Assembly (NCBI RefSeq): GCF_040939785.1
Contig: NZ_CP162553.1
Span: 6,033,001-6,097,000 of the forward strand
DNA length: 64,000 bases
Origin: Bradyrhizobium lupini
GTDB taxonomy: Bacteria > Pseudomonadota > Alphaproteobacteria > Rhizobiales > Xanthobacteraceae
Direction: 5' to 3'
This document shows, piece after piece, positions 8,637 through 15,956 of the stretch; position 1 is the stretch's first letter, and each line of letters starts with the position of its first letter. Below the pieces are notes generated by a model. That model saw only the letters and a list, made by a program, of their open reading frames with translations. It did not search any database and had not been told where the DNA came from. Position numbers and translations under genes: made by a program.

Positions 8637-8846
8637 ATGGCGGATCAAGACACCAGGCAGCGGCCGATTTGTGCTGCGTGCAACAAACCCATGACGTTCA
8701 TCGACGCGGTGAGTTCACCGGACGGCGCGATGGCCATCTTTCGGTGCTCCCAGTGCAACAAGCTGTTCTGGGAGACGCCCGGGCGAGACCAAAACCAAAA
8801 CCAAAGCCAAAGCCAAAGCCAAAGCCAAAGCCAAAGCCGAAACTAA
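8637..8846 (+). CDS. Small zinc-ribbon protein with repeat-encoded Gln/Ser tail
   Basis: A 69-residue protein with CAAC near residue 12 and CSQC near residue 37 forming a zinc ribbon, followed by LFWETP. The last 19 residues are encoded by the hexanucleotide array at 8789-8842 and read as QN and QS dipeptides. The normal protein probably ended near the start of the array, so copy-number change alters the tail without disturbing the ribbon. Confidence 0.6.
   Translation: MADQDTRQRPICAACNKPMTFIDAVSSPDGAMAIFRCSQCNKLFWETPGRDQNQNQSQSQSQSQSQSRN
8789..8842. repeat. Hexanucleotide microsatellite, nine units
   Basis: Two CCAAAA units, six perfect CCAAAG units and one CCGAAA unit run without interruption. 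Because the unit is six bases, length change keeps the reading frame of the zinc-ribbon gene and adds or removes two residues at a time. Confidence 0.9.
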
Positions 8847-8860
8847 GGCGTCGAAAAGAA

Positions 8861-8893
8861 ACGGCCCCAGCCCGGGGGGCGAGCTGAGGCCGT
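8861..8893 (+). terminator. Possible hairpin after the zinc-ribbon gene
   Basis: ACGGCCCCAGC and GCTGAGGCCGT form an 11-base stem with one mismatch around a G-rich loop, 14 bases after the stop codon. There is no T run, so an intrinsic terminator is uncertain. Confidence 0.3.
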
Positions 8894-9078
8894 GGGGGCG
8901 CCGGTCGTGCATCCGGACCGACGCGCGAATAACTTTTTGATCCCAGAAGCTGTTCCTACTTCAGGCGAGCGTGGACATCGCGCGACGCGACGAAACACGC
9001 CTGAAACAGTGCTGAAACCCGATTGTCTCGAACGCCCCGCCCGTTGCGCCCGACCAACCTAGCGAAAAGGAGATCATC

Positions 9079-9180
9079 ATGATCCAGGTTGGCTCGAAGG
9101 AAGAAGTCGCGTTTTTGCTCGCTCTGTTCGGCACCCACACCCAGCCGGTGAAGCGGCCGGCGAAATCGCGGCAGGCGTGA
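9079..9180 (+). CDS. 33-residue small protein with strong ribosome-binding site
   Basis: AAAAGGAGATCATC immediately precedes ATG 9079, the best Shine-Dalgarno match in this region. The frame encodes a short acidic/hydrophobic N half (EEVAFLLALFG) and a basic tail ending at 9180. The gene for an 82-residue protein follows 11 bases later, so the two may form an operon. The function is unknown. Confidence 0.55.
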   Translation: MIQVGSKEEVAFLLALFGTHTQPVKRPAKSRQA

Positions 9181-9191
9181 GGCGCTGATCC

Positions 9192-9440
9192 ATGCCAGGC
9201 TTGGCCGAATGCCAGAGCCTCTTGCGGCTTCTGATCGCAAGGGGCGACCCGAAGGCCATCCCGCTCGCGACCGGCGCCATCGATCAATATCTGAACACCG
9301 CGCCGGTGTGCATGCGCGGCCGTGGCCTGCGCGTGCTCCAGCGCGACGCGCTCGACCAGCATGGCACTGCGGTCGGCGTGCAGCGCTCGTTCGCGGAAAC
9401 GGTGGGTGCCTACATCGTCGGGAAGCTTGCGGAGGAGTGA
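9192..9440 (+). CDS. Small hypothetical protein
   Basis: An 82-residue protein beginning MPGLAECQSLLRLLIARGD, helical, with two cysteines and no recognised domain. It follows the 33-residue gene by 11 bases. The start codon lacks a clear Shine-Dalgarno sequence, so translation may be coupled. Confidence 0.45.
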   Translation: MPGLAECQSLLRLLIARGDPKAIPLATGAIDQYLNTAPVCMRGRGLRVLQRDALDQHGTAVGVQRSFAETVGAYIVGKLAEE

Positions 9441-9606
9441 GGGGGCCGAATGTCGTTTCGCCCTGTCGCTTTCGGCTTCCTGAAGAGGCACGAACGCGGC
9501 AGGAGGGAACCGCGAAGTTCCCGGAACCCATTGATCCCCATAGATTTTTTCACGGCTTCCGGAAACCTTTGTCCGCTTCGGACCTATTAGGGCAAAGGAT
9601 GTTGCA

Positions 9607-9876
9607 ATGCCCCGATATTATTTCGACCTGCGCGACGACACCGGTGTAGCGCTCGACGAGGAAGGCTTGGAGCTGGCCAGCTGGCGCGCCGTTCAGGCGG
9701 AGGCCGCCAAGTCGGTCGCGGACATGGCGCGCGATGCCATCCTCTCCGCGCCTGCCGCGGGCGGCAGGCAGACCATGGCGATCGACGTTCGCGATGCCAG
9801 GGGTCCCGTGATGCAGGTCAAGTTCTCGTTCGCGATCGAGACCTTCAGGACGCCTGCGGCATCACGCGATCATTGA
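9607..9876 (+). CDS. DUF6894-family small protein
   Basis: An 89-residue protein opening with MPRYYFDLRDDTGVALDEEG, the hallmark start of a small alpha/beta family widespread in Bradyrhizobium and Methylobacterium. A central segment carries alternating Ala and charged residues, followed by a beta strand (VKFSFAIET). ATG 9607 follows AAAGGATGTTGC. The function is unknown. The last seven bases overlap the convergent gene at 9870. Confidence 0.75.
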   Translation: MPRYYFDLRDDTGVALDEEGLELASWRAVQAEAAKSVADMARDAILSAPAAGGRQTMAIDVRDARGPVMQVKFSFAIETFRTPAASRDH

Positions 9877-10076
9877 CGCGTGAGAACGCCGGGCGGGGAT
9901 TGCTCGGGCTCGAGCACGGCGATCTTGCGGCCGAGCTGCCAGACCTCGACCTTGCCGAGCCGCGTGAACTGCTGCGCGAAGGTGAGGGCGATCGCATCCG
10001 ACGCGGCCTCGAACGCTTCGGCGGAGCGGAAGACGCCGTTGTCGCCGACCAGGTAAGCGCGATATTGCTGGGTCAT
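9870..10076 (-). CDS. Small conserved hypothetical protein
   Basis: A 68-residue protein starting MTQQYRAYLVGDNGVFRSAEAF with a beta-alpha-beta pattern, similar in character to short DUF6894-like rhizobial proteins. It overlaps the preceding minus-strand gene by four bases (ATGA at 10073-10076), so the pair is translationally coupled. The function is unknown. Confidence 0.65.
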   Translation of the reverse strand: MTQQYRAYLVGDNGVFRSAEAFEAASDAIALTFAQQFTRLGKVEVWQLGRKIAVLEPEQSPPGVLTRQ

Positions 10077-10273
10077 GTCGGCGGCCTCAGCCCTGGCGAT
10101 TGCAGCCAGGCGGCAATATGCATGGCGGTCTCGTCCTGCCGCGCCTGGCGCAGCAGCATCTCGCGGCGGCGCCCCGGCGCGAGCGTGCGCGCCTCCTCGC
10201 GCAGCCGCGCGGCCTCCGCGGCGAGCCGTTCGTCGAGTGTCGTGGTCTGCTTGAATCGTCGTCGCTTCTGCAT
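10073..10273 (-). CDS. Small basic helical protein, first gene of a two-gene operon
   Basis: A 66-residue, Arg-rich helical protein (TLDERLAAEAARLREEAR) of a kind often found singly in Bradyrhizobium. It is upstream of, and overlaps by four bases, the 68-residue gene. No catalytic motif is visible. Confidence 0.65.
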   Translation of the reverse strand: MQKRRRFKQTTTLDERLAAEAARLREEARTLAPGRRREMLLRQARQDETAMHIAAWLQSPGLRPPT

Positions 10274-10770
10274 GCACGTCTCCCTCGTTCTTATGGGGCG
10301 GGAGCAATTTCGGCGGTCTCATCACCGGGTCGATGCCAACTGCCTTGCGGTGATGGATCAATCCTCGCGCTTCTGGTGGCGAGAGGAAATATCATATGAT
10401 ATGTTGGCGGATTTAATTGCGCGAGCAAATTCAGCGACTTGAGCGCGTTACTCATCTTGAGTGCTTGTGAGCAATGTGCACTTTTGGACAGAGGCGAGCT
10501 CAGCTCGCGCGGGACGGGACGCGCCGGATGATCAGCGCGGGATGTGTGGTCTCTGCGCCGGCTCGAGCGCTGCCCAGCTCAACGCAGCAAAGCCGATGAC
10601 ATCATCACGCGCGAGAAGATTTCAGAACAACGTGCGTGTGGCCCGCCACCCAACGCGGGCGAGAGGATATTGACAGTGTTCGCGTTGTTCTAGGAAATTA
10701 AAAATTCAACCTGTGGGCGAATGACAAAAGTGTATCTGATCTCGTTCCCAAAATTTGTGCGGGGTAGCCG
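10274..10770. other. Gene-poor interval
   Basis: About 500 bases with no convincing gene. A 70-codon plus-strand frame at 10461 has composition unlike its neighbours and no ribosome-binding site, so I do not call it. AT content rises at 10385-10430 and 10675-10720, which may mark promoters. Confidence 0.4.
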
Positions 10771-11043
10771 ATGAGCAATTCACTGCTCGCTTTGGTCCTG
10801 TTGGACACGCCGGCAACGCCGGACATGTCGGCGCTTGCGAAGGCCCTCCGCGCTCGACATCCTGAACTGGCAACTGAGGTTGCAGAGAATGGAGACGCGC
10901 AACAGGCTCAGGCAAACTCGCCGCCGGCGATACGTTTGGTCGCGACTCGCGCGAGCGCTTCTCGGCTCGTTATCAGGCCTCCGATCGATTCGAAGGCTTG
11001 CCCGTTCTTTTCTGTGCCGATGGCTCGGCATAATCAGCGTTAA
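10771..11043 (+). CDS. Hypothetical protein, possibly the truncated N terminus of a larger gene
   Basis: The first 40 residues (starting [19 protein letters not shown]) look like a real folded N terminus with a beta strand and a helix. The second half is low-complexity Ala/Arg/Ser. It ends where the yedK relic begins. It may be a gene start joined to unrelated sequence when the neighbouring rearrangement took place. No named family can be given safely. Confidence 0.4.
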   Translation: MSNSLLALVLLDTPATPDMSALAKALRARHPELATEVAENGDAQQAQANSPPAIRLVATRASASRLVIRPPIDSKACPFFSVPMARHNQR

Positions 11044-11727
11044 CCCAGCTCGCCCGATCTTACGGCTGTAGCAGTGGTGAACGCATCTTCCTTCTCGATG
11101 CCGCGCGCAACAATCTTCAAGCTTTCATCCGGCAGCGGCCGTTGCAGTGCTTTGGCTTCATCCCACGGCGCCCTCAGCCAAATCTCTCGCTCTTCCGCTG
11201 TAGTCAGGATCACCGGCATTGCCTTCGGATGGATTGGCTCCACGACCGCATTCGGCGTCGTGGTAAGAAAACCGTACACCTGATGCGGTCCGGGGATCGG
11301 CTTCGACTTGGTGCCGCGATCACCATTGAAAGTCGTCCAGATCCCGGCGAACGCGAACAGCGGCCGGGCGTCCGGCGAGCGCAAACCACACGATGTCTTT
11401 CTTCTTCGTCTCCGGGTTGGGCTCCGGCGCGTATTCGGCAAAGCTGTTGAGTGGCACGAGGCAGCGGTGCTCCGGCTTGAGCCACGCGCGCCAGTGCGGC
11501 GACGAGGTGTTGCGAATGTTCGTGACGGGCGGGCCGCCGGTACGCGGAGGGGGCGGCATGCCCCAGCGCATCAGCACCATCTCTCGCTCGCCGCCCGCAT
11601 CGCGAATGATTGGCGCGGGGTAATCCGGAAACACACCCGGCATTGGCGCCAAATTGCCGACTTACCGGTTGACGACCCGGAACAGCGCGCTGATGGCGGC
11701 CTGGTTGGTGGTGATGGAGTACAGGTT
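11040..11727 (-). pseudogene. yedK: Decayed yedK/SRAP (abasic-site shield) gene, left copy
   Basis: Reading leftward from the RIT element, the minus strand encodes NLYSITTNQAAISALF and then the SRAP core ([43 protein letters not shown], and [12 protein letters not shown] in another frame). It has three lesions. Met1 and the catalytic Cys2 are missing because the element abuts codon 3. A TAA replaces the Tyr codon present in the right copy after VVNR. A frameshift near 11360 splits the C-terminal third into another frame. SRAP proteins bind abasic sites in single-stranded DNA through Cys2, so this copy is inactive. It is a paralogue of the right copy, not an identical duplicate. Confidence 0.85.
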
Positions 11728-11835
11728 ATGCCGACGTCGGCATAATCTCTACTATGCCGACCTCGGGATTATGCCGACCATTGGCTCTGAACGGGCTCTG
11801 GCGGCGGCGATCGCTGCGTTAGAGTCGGCATAATC
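11726..11835. repeat. Left terminal inverted repeat of the RIT element
   Basis: 110 bp matching the reverse complement of 15017-15126 with about three mismatches. It starts with the palindrome TTATGCCGACGTCGGCATAA (11726-11745). The half-site TATGCCGAC or its complement recurs at about 11752, 11770 and 11824, giving five copies per end. These are probably recombinase-binding sites. Confidence 0.9.
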
Positions 11836-11888
11836 CGATTGGTCTCACAGCGTACAGTCTCCCCCTTGCCAATTGAAGGGAGGCTTTC

Positions 11889-13112
11889 ATGTTGATTGAT
11901 CTGTCACGAGTTGGGGTTTCGGGTCCGCTTTCGGCATTCGCGACTGGGTTTGCCGACCACATGACACGACAAGGCTATAACCCACACCAGACCCGCCTGC
12001 ACTTATTGCTGCTAAACCACCTGAGCAATTGGCTTGCGAGCGAGGGGCTCGTTGTAGGGGAACTGCGCACAAAGGAAGTAGAGCGGTTTCAGCTCAGCCG
12101 TGATGAAGCGGGTTACAGCTTTCTTCGCTCTATCAGAGCGATGCAGCCGATCCTCGGTTACCTGCGCGGTCTTGGGATCGCACCGCCGGCCTCGTCACCT
12201 CCGGTCAGCGGAGTGCTTGAAGCGGCCCTGGCGCGATACCGAGGTTACTTGATACTTGAACGTGGCATCAGGAATGCGTCAGCGTCCCGGTATATTGAAC
12301 TGATGCGTCCCTTCCTTCAAACCAAGGTCTCGCCGGACGGCCTTACTCTGGACCTTCGAAGCCTGACGGCGGCTGACGTCATTTCCTTTGTGGTGACAAA
12401 CTGCCCTCGCCTCAGCCCTGGGACGGCCGGGTTGACAGTGTCGGCCCTTCGATCACTACTCGGTTTTCTTTACGTCGACGGCGTTATCGATCGGTCACTC
12501 GTGTCTGCGGTACCGACCGTTCCCGGTCGGCGATTAACCGGATTGCCGAAGGGATTGGCCGCTGACCAAGTGCAGCGCCTTCTGGCGTCCTGCGACACCA
12601 GCACCCGAAGTGGCTGTCGTGACTTCGCGGTCCTGACCATGCTTGTTCGCCTGGGCTTGCGGGCAGGCGAAGTCGCCAAACTGCAGCTTGAGCATATCGA
12701 TTGGCGAGGCGGCGAGATCGTGATTGCCCACAGCAAAGGCAATCGCACCGAACGACTGCCATTGCCTGCAGACGTCGGCGAAGCAATCGCGGCTTACTTG
12801 CATCACAGCCGTCCCGCAAGCACGCAAGGCCGAATGGTGTTTGCACGGATCACAGCTCCGCATCACGCTCTCACCACTGGCGCGGTAACGCAGATTGTTC
12901 GCCACGCTGGCGAACGGTGCGGCTTTGAACCGATCCATGCTCACCGGCTGCGTCACACCGCAGCGACTCTGATGCTACGCGGCGGTGCATCGCTGCCCGA
13001 GATCGGACAACTCCTGCGCCACCGCAACGCCATTACGACATCGATCTATGCCAAGGTCGATCGCGATGCTCTGCGGTCGATCGCTCGCCCCTGGCCGGGT
13101 GTCGTCGCATGA
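11889..13112 (+). CDS. RIT tyrosine recombinase A
   Basis: A 407-residue integrase-family enzyme. An N-terminal SAM-like core-binding domain is followed by a catalytic domain. The first catalytic Arg is in RLGLRAGEVAKLQ near residue 257, the HxxR box is HAHRLRHTAATLML near 350, and the nucleophile Tyr is in TSIYAKVD near 387. ATG 11889 follows GAAGGGAGGC. It is the first of three co-transcribed recombinases and its stop overlaps the next start by four bases. In known RIT elements all three act together on the terminal repeats. Confidence 0.92.
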   Translation: MLIDLSRVGVSGPLSAFATGFADHMTRQGYNPHQTRLHLLLLNHLSNWLASEGLVVGELRTKEVERFQLSRDEAGYSFLRSIRAMQPILGYLRGLGIAPPASSPPVSGVLEAALARYRGYLILERGIRNASASRYIELMRPFLQTKVSPDGLTLDLRSLTAADVISFVVTNCPRLSPGTAGLTVSALRSLLGFLYVDGVIDRSLVSAVPTVPGRRLTGLPKGLAADQVQRLLASCDTSTRSGCRDFAVLTMLVRLGLRAGEVAKLQLEHIDWRGGEIVIAHSKGNRTERLPLPADVGEAIAAYLHHSRPASTQGRMVFARITAPHHALTTGAVTQIVRHAGERCGFEPIHAHRLRHTAATLMLRGGASLPEIGQLLRHRNAITTSIYAKVDRDALRSIARPWPGVVA

Positions 13113-14032
13113 ACGCTCTCCGCAAGGCTCTCGCAGACTACTTTGTGGTTCGCCGCGCCCTCGGCTTTAAGCTCTATCGAGCCGAGAAGCTCCTCGGTCA
13201 GTTTCTCACCTTCGTCGAGGATCGCGGCGAAGATCATCTGACAACCGAGGCGGCGCTCGCTTGGGCGACGCTTCCTAAGCGCGGTCGAACCTGGGCATTT
13301 GCCCGGCTTTCCGTTGTTCGCCGCTTCGCTAAACACCTGCGCGGGATCGACCCCGCGACCGAGGTGCCCCCGACCCACTTGCTGGTGCAGCAAAAGGGCC
13401 GAGCAACGCCCTACCTATATTCGGAGTCGGATATCGCGGCCCTCATCGCCGCGGCCGGGACGCTGCGGACACCGCACCGAGTGGCGACATTTCGGACATT
13501 GATCGCCTTGCTTGCAGTGACCGGAATGCGGGTTGGGGAAGCGATCGGCCTCGACCGCGACGATTTTGACTCCGTCATTGGACTACTCACTATCCGGAAC
13601 GCAAAGTTCGGCAAGTCTCGCCAATTACCGCTGCATCCGAGCACGGTGGCTGCACTGGTTGATTATCTGCGTCGAGACGACCGTCCGACAAACTCGTCGA
13701 ATACGCCGGCACTGCTGGTCACTACGGTTGGCACCAGATTCCACTACATGGGTATCCAGCCCGTCTTTCGTCAAATTGTGGATGTCGCCGGCCTGAAGCC
13801 GCGCTCTGCCTCATGCCGTCCGAGGCTGCATGATCTGCGGCATGGATTTGCCGTCAATACCATCCTTGACGGATATCGAGATGGCAGGGAGCCGGGGAAC
13901 CGGATCGCGTTGCTGTCGACCTACCTCGGCCACGTCGATCCTGTCAGCACATATTGGTATCTTTCAGATGCGCCGGAGTTGCTGACGCTGGTTGGTGATC
14001 GTTTGGAGCGGCACCTCGGAGGTGCCGCATGA
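13109..14032 (+). CDS. RIT tyrosine recombinase B
   Basis: A 307-residue integrase-family protein. Catalytic Arg lies in TGMRVGEAIGLD near residue 141, LHDLRHGFAVNT near 240, a histidine in YLGHVDPVS near 274 and Tyr in STYWYLSD near 283. The insertion between the HxxR box and the second histidine (ILDGYRDGREPGNRIALL) is longer than in its two neighbours and typical of the middle RIT protein. It starts with ATGA overlapping recombinase A and ends with ATGA overlapping recombinase C. Confidence 0.9.
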   Translation: MNALRKALADYFVVRRALGFKLYRAEKLLGQFLTFVEDRGEDHLTTEAALAWATLPKRGRTWAFARLSVVRRFAKHLRGIDPATEVPPTHLLVQQKGRATPYLYSESDIAALIAAAGTLRTPHRVATFRTLIALLAVTGMRVGEAIGLDRDDFDSVIGLLTIRNAKFGKSRQLPLHPSTVAALVDYLRRDDRPTNSSNTPALLVTTVGTRFHYMGIQPVFRQIVDVAGLKPRSASCRPRLHDLRHGFAVNTILDGYRDGREPGNRIALLSTYLGHVDPVSTYWYLSDAPELLTLVGDRLERHLGGAA

Positions 14033-15126
14033 CCGCACTTGCCCCAACCCTGCAAGCGTTCTTCACGGAACGCCTCATCCGCCAGCGCCAGGCTAGTCTC
14101 CATACACTTGCAGCCTACCGGGACACGCTGCGGCTGCTGCTGATTTTCGCGTCCGCGAGGAAGGACGTCGAACCATCGAAGCTGGACATCCACGATCTTG
14201 ATGCGCCGCTCATCGGCGCCTTCCTCGACCATCTTGAGAAGCAGCGCGAGAATAGTGCGCGCACCCGCAATGCTCGACTTGCCGCCGTCCGTTCGCTGTT
14301 CCGGTACGCAGCGCTTCGACATCCCGAGCATGCCGCCGTAATCGAGCGGGTGCTTGCCATTCCACGCAAGCGTTTCGACCGAAGGCTCGTCACTTTCCTG
14401 ATCGAACCTGAACTCGATGCGCTGTTCCGCGCACCCGACCGCTCGACCTGGACCGGGCGGCGCGACCATACCCTGCTTACGCTCGCGGCCCAAACGGGCC
14501 TGCGCGCGTCAGAATTGATCGGCCTTCGCATCAGCGATGTTCATCTCGGCACTGGCGCCCATATCAGTTGCATGGGGAAAGGACGGAAGTTGCGGATCAC
14601 ACCGATTACCGCGGGTATGGTCGCCCTCCTGCGTGTTTGGCTCGCCGAGCGCGCGGGTCTTCCGGCGGAGCCACTTTTCGTCACCCGATCGGGAACGTCA
14701 CTCAGCCGTGACGCCCTCGAACATCGGCTCGCCAAATACGTTCAGATCGCAACCCCCGCCTGTCCGTCGTTGGGACAGAAATCCATCAGCATGCATGTGT
14801 TGCGTCATAGCGCCGCGATGCGACTGCTGCGGGCAGGAATTGAGACCTCGGTGATAGCACTTTGGCTCGGCCACGAGCAGGTCGAAACCACCCACATCTA
14901 CCTACACGCTGATATGGGAATCAAGGAACGCGCACTGGCCGCGACAGCTCCAGCGGTAGCCACCCCCGGTCGTTTTCGACCGAATGACAAGCTTCTCGCA
15001 TTTCTGGAGGCGCTGAGATTATGCCGACTCCAACGCAGCGATCGCCGCCGCCAGAGCCCGTTCAGAGGCAATGGTCGGCATAATCCCGAGGTCGGCATAG
15101 TACAGATTATGCCGACGTCGGCATAA
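14029..15126 (+). CDS. RIT tyrosine recombinase C, C terminus encoded in the terminal repeat
   Basis: A 365-residue integrase-family enzyme with Arg in TGLRASELIGLR near 158, HVLRHSAAMRLL near 259, WLGHEQVETT near 281 and Tyr in HIYLHAD near 290. The enzyme fold ends near KLLAFLEAL. The last 37 residues are encoded by the right inverted repeat, and the stop codon TAA is the final base triplet of the palindrome. Tail sequence and element end are therefore the same DNA, so the tail is probably not under normal protein selection. Confidence 0.9.
   Translation: MTALAPTLQAFFTERLIRQRQASLHTLAAYRDTLRLLLIFASARKDVEPSKLDIHDLDAPLIGAFLDHLEKQRENSARTRNARLAAVRSLFRYAALRHPEHAAVIERVLAIPRKRFDRRLVTFLIEPELDALFRAPDRSTWTGRRDHTLLTLAAQTGLRASELIGLRISDVHLGTGAHISCMGKGRKLRITPITAGMVALLRVWLAERAGLPAEPLFVTRSGTSLSRDALEHRLAKYVQIATPACPSLGQKSISMHVLRHSAAMRLLRAGIETSVIALWLGHEQVETTHIYLHADMGIKERALAATAPAVATPGRFRPNDKLLAFLEALRLCRLQRSDRRRQSPFRGNGRHNPEVGIVQIMPTSA
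15017..15126. repeat. Right terminal inverted repeat of the RIT element
   Basis: 110 bp, the reverse complement of 11726-11835 with about three mismatches (for example C for T near 15031 and G for C near 15067). It ends in the same 20-bp palindrome. It also encodes the tail of recombinase C. Confidence 0.9.
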
Positions 15127-15844
15127 TCTCTATTCGATCACCACCAACCAGGCCGCCATCAGCGCGCTGTTCCGCGTCGTCAACCGGTACGTCGGCAACC
15201 TGGCGCCGATGCCCGGCGTCTTTCCGGACTACAAGGCGCCGATCGTCCGGACGGGCCCCGATGGCCGCGAGCTGGCTACCGCGCGCTGGGGCATGCCGTC
15301 GTCATCGAAAGCTCTGATGGACGCCACCAAGAAGCGCGCCGAGAAACTGCAAGCGAAGGGCAAGACCGTCGACTTCAAGGAATTGCTCCGGATGGAGCCG
15401 GATTCTGGAACGACCAACATCCGCAACGTGAAGAGCAAACACTGGACGCGCTGGCTCGGCGTCGAAAATCGCTGCGCGGTGCCGTTCAACTCGTTCAGCG
15501 AGTTCAACAAGGCCGAGGGCGGCGACGTCTGGTTCGCGCTCGACGAAAGCCGACCGCTACTCTGCTTTGCTGGCATCTGGACCAACTGGACGTCGGTCCG
15601 GAAGGTCAAGGAGGGAGAGACTACGAACGACCTCTACGCTTTCCTGACGACGGAGCCTAACGCGGAGGTCGGCGCGATCCACCCGAAGGCCATGCCGGTG
15701 ATCCTCACGACGCCGGAAGAGGTCGAGACCTGGATGACCGCGCCTCCGGACGAGGCGCTGAAGCTGCAGCGGCCTCTTCCGGACGGAGCGCTCCGGATCG
15801 TGGCACGGGGTCTGAAGGAAGATACCCCGGCTTCGCCTTCCTGA
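15125..15844 (+). pseudogene. yedK: yedK/SRAP gene lacking Met1-Cys2, right copy
   Basis: An open frame reads NLYSITTNQAAISALF directly from the RIT end and continues through an intact SRAP domain: [58 protein letters not shown] and GALRIVARG. A 35-residue insertion around residue 65 is absent from the left copy. Going upstream in frame there is no start codon before a TAG within the repeat, so translation could begin only at the internal Met codon at 15209. The product would lack Cys2, which forms the thiazolidine crosslink to abasic DNA. The body is otherwise undamaged, so loss of the start looks recent. Confidence 0.85.
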
Positions 15845-15956
15845 CTTCGCGGACACCGAGCGATCGGCGAGTAGGCAGCTGGAGCCCGAGGCACTTGACT
15901 TCACTCACAGCATTCGAACAAAAATAGAACAAACGATTCCAGCCGCGAAGGTCCGC

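Larger units (their letters stand above)
11726..15126 (+). mobile_element. RIT (recombinase-in-trio) element, apparently complete
   Basis: Three consecutive tyrosine recombinase genes, each overlapping the next by ATGA, lie between near-perfect 110-bp terminal inverted repeats. This is the defining architecture of RIT elements known from Proteobacteria. There is no cargo gene. The element is 3.4 kb and its ends contain a perfect 20-bp palindrome. On both sides it touches codon 3 of a yedK gene transcribed away from it. All three recombinases keep their catalytic residues, so the element may still be active. Confidence 0.9.

Noticed and set aside
8423..8887. Lys-Pro repeat protein in the alternative frame of the hexamer array
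   Set aside because: It has no good start, and the zinc-ribbon frame has a clear fold; the KP run is a by-product of the microsatellite.
11308..11745. Plus-strand frame ending in the left RIT repeat
   Set aside because: It is antisense to the decayed yedK gene and ends in MPTSA only because of the shared palindrome.
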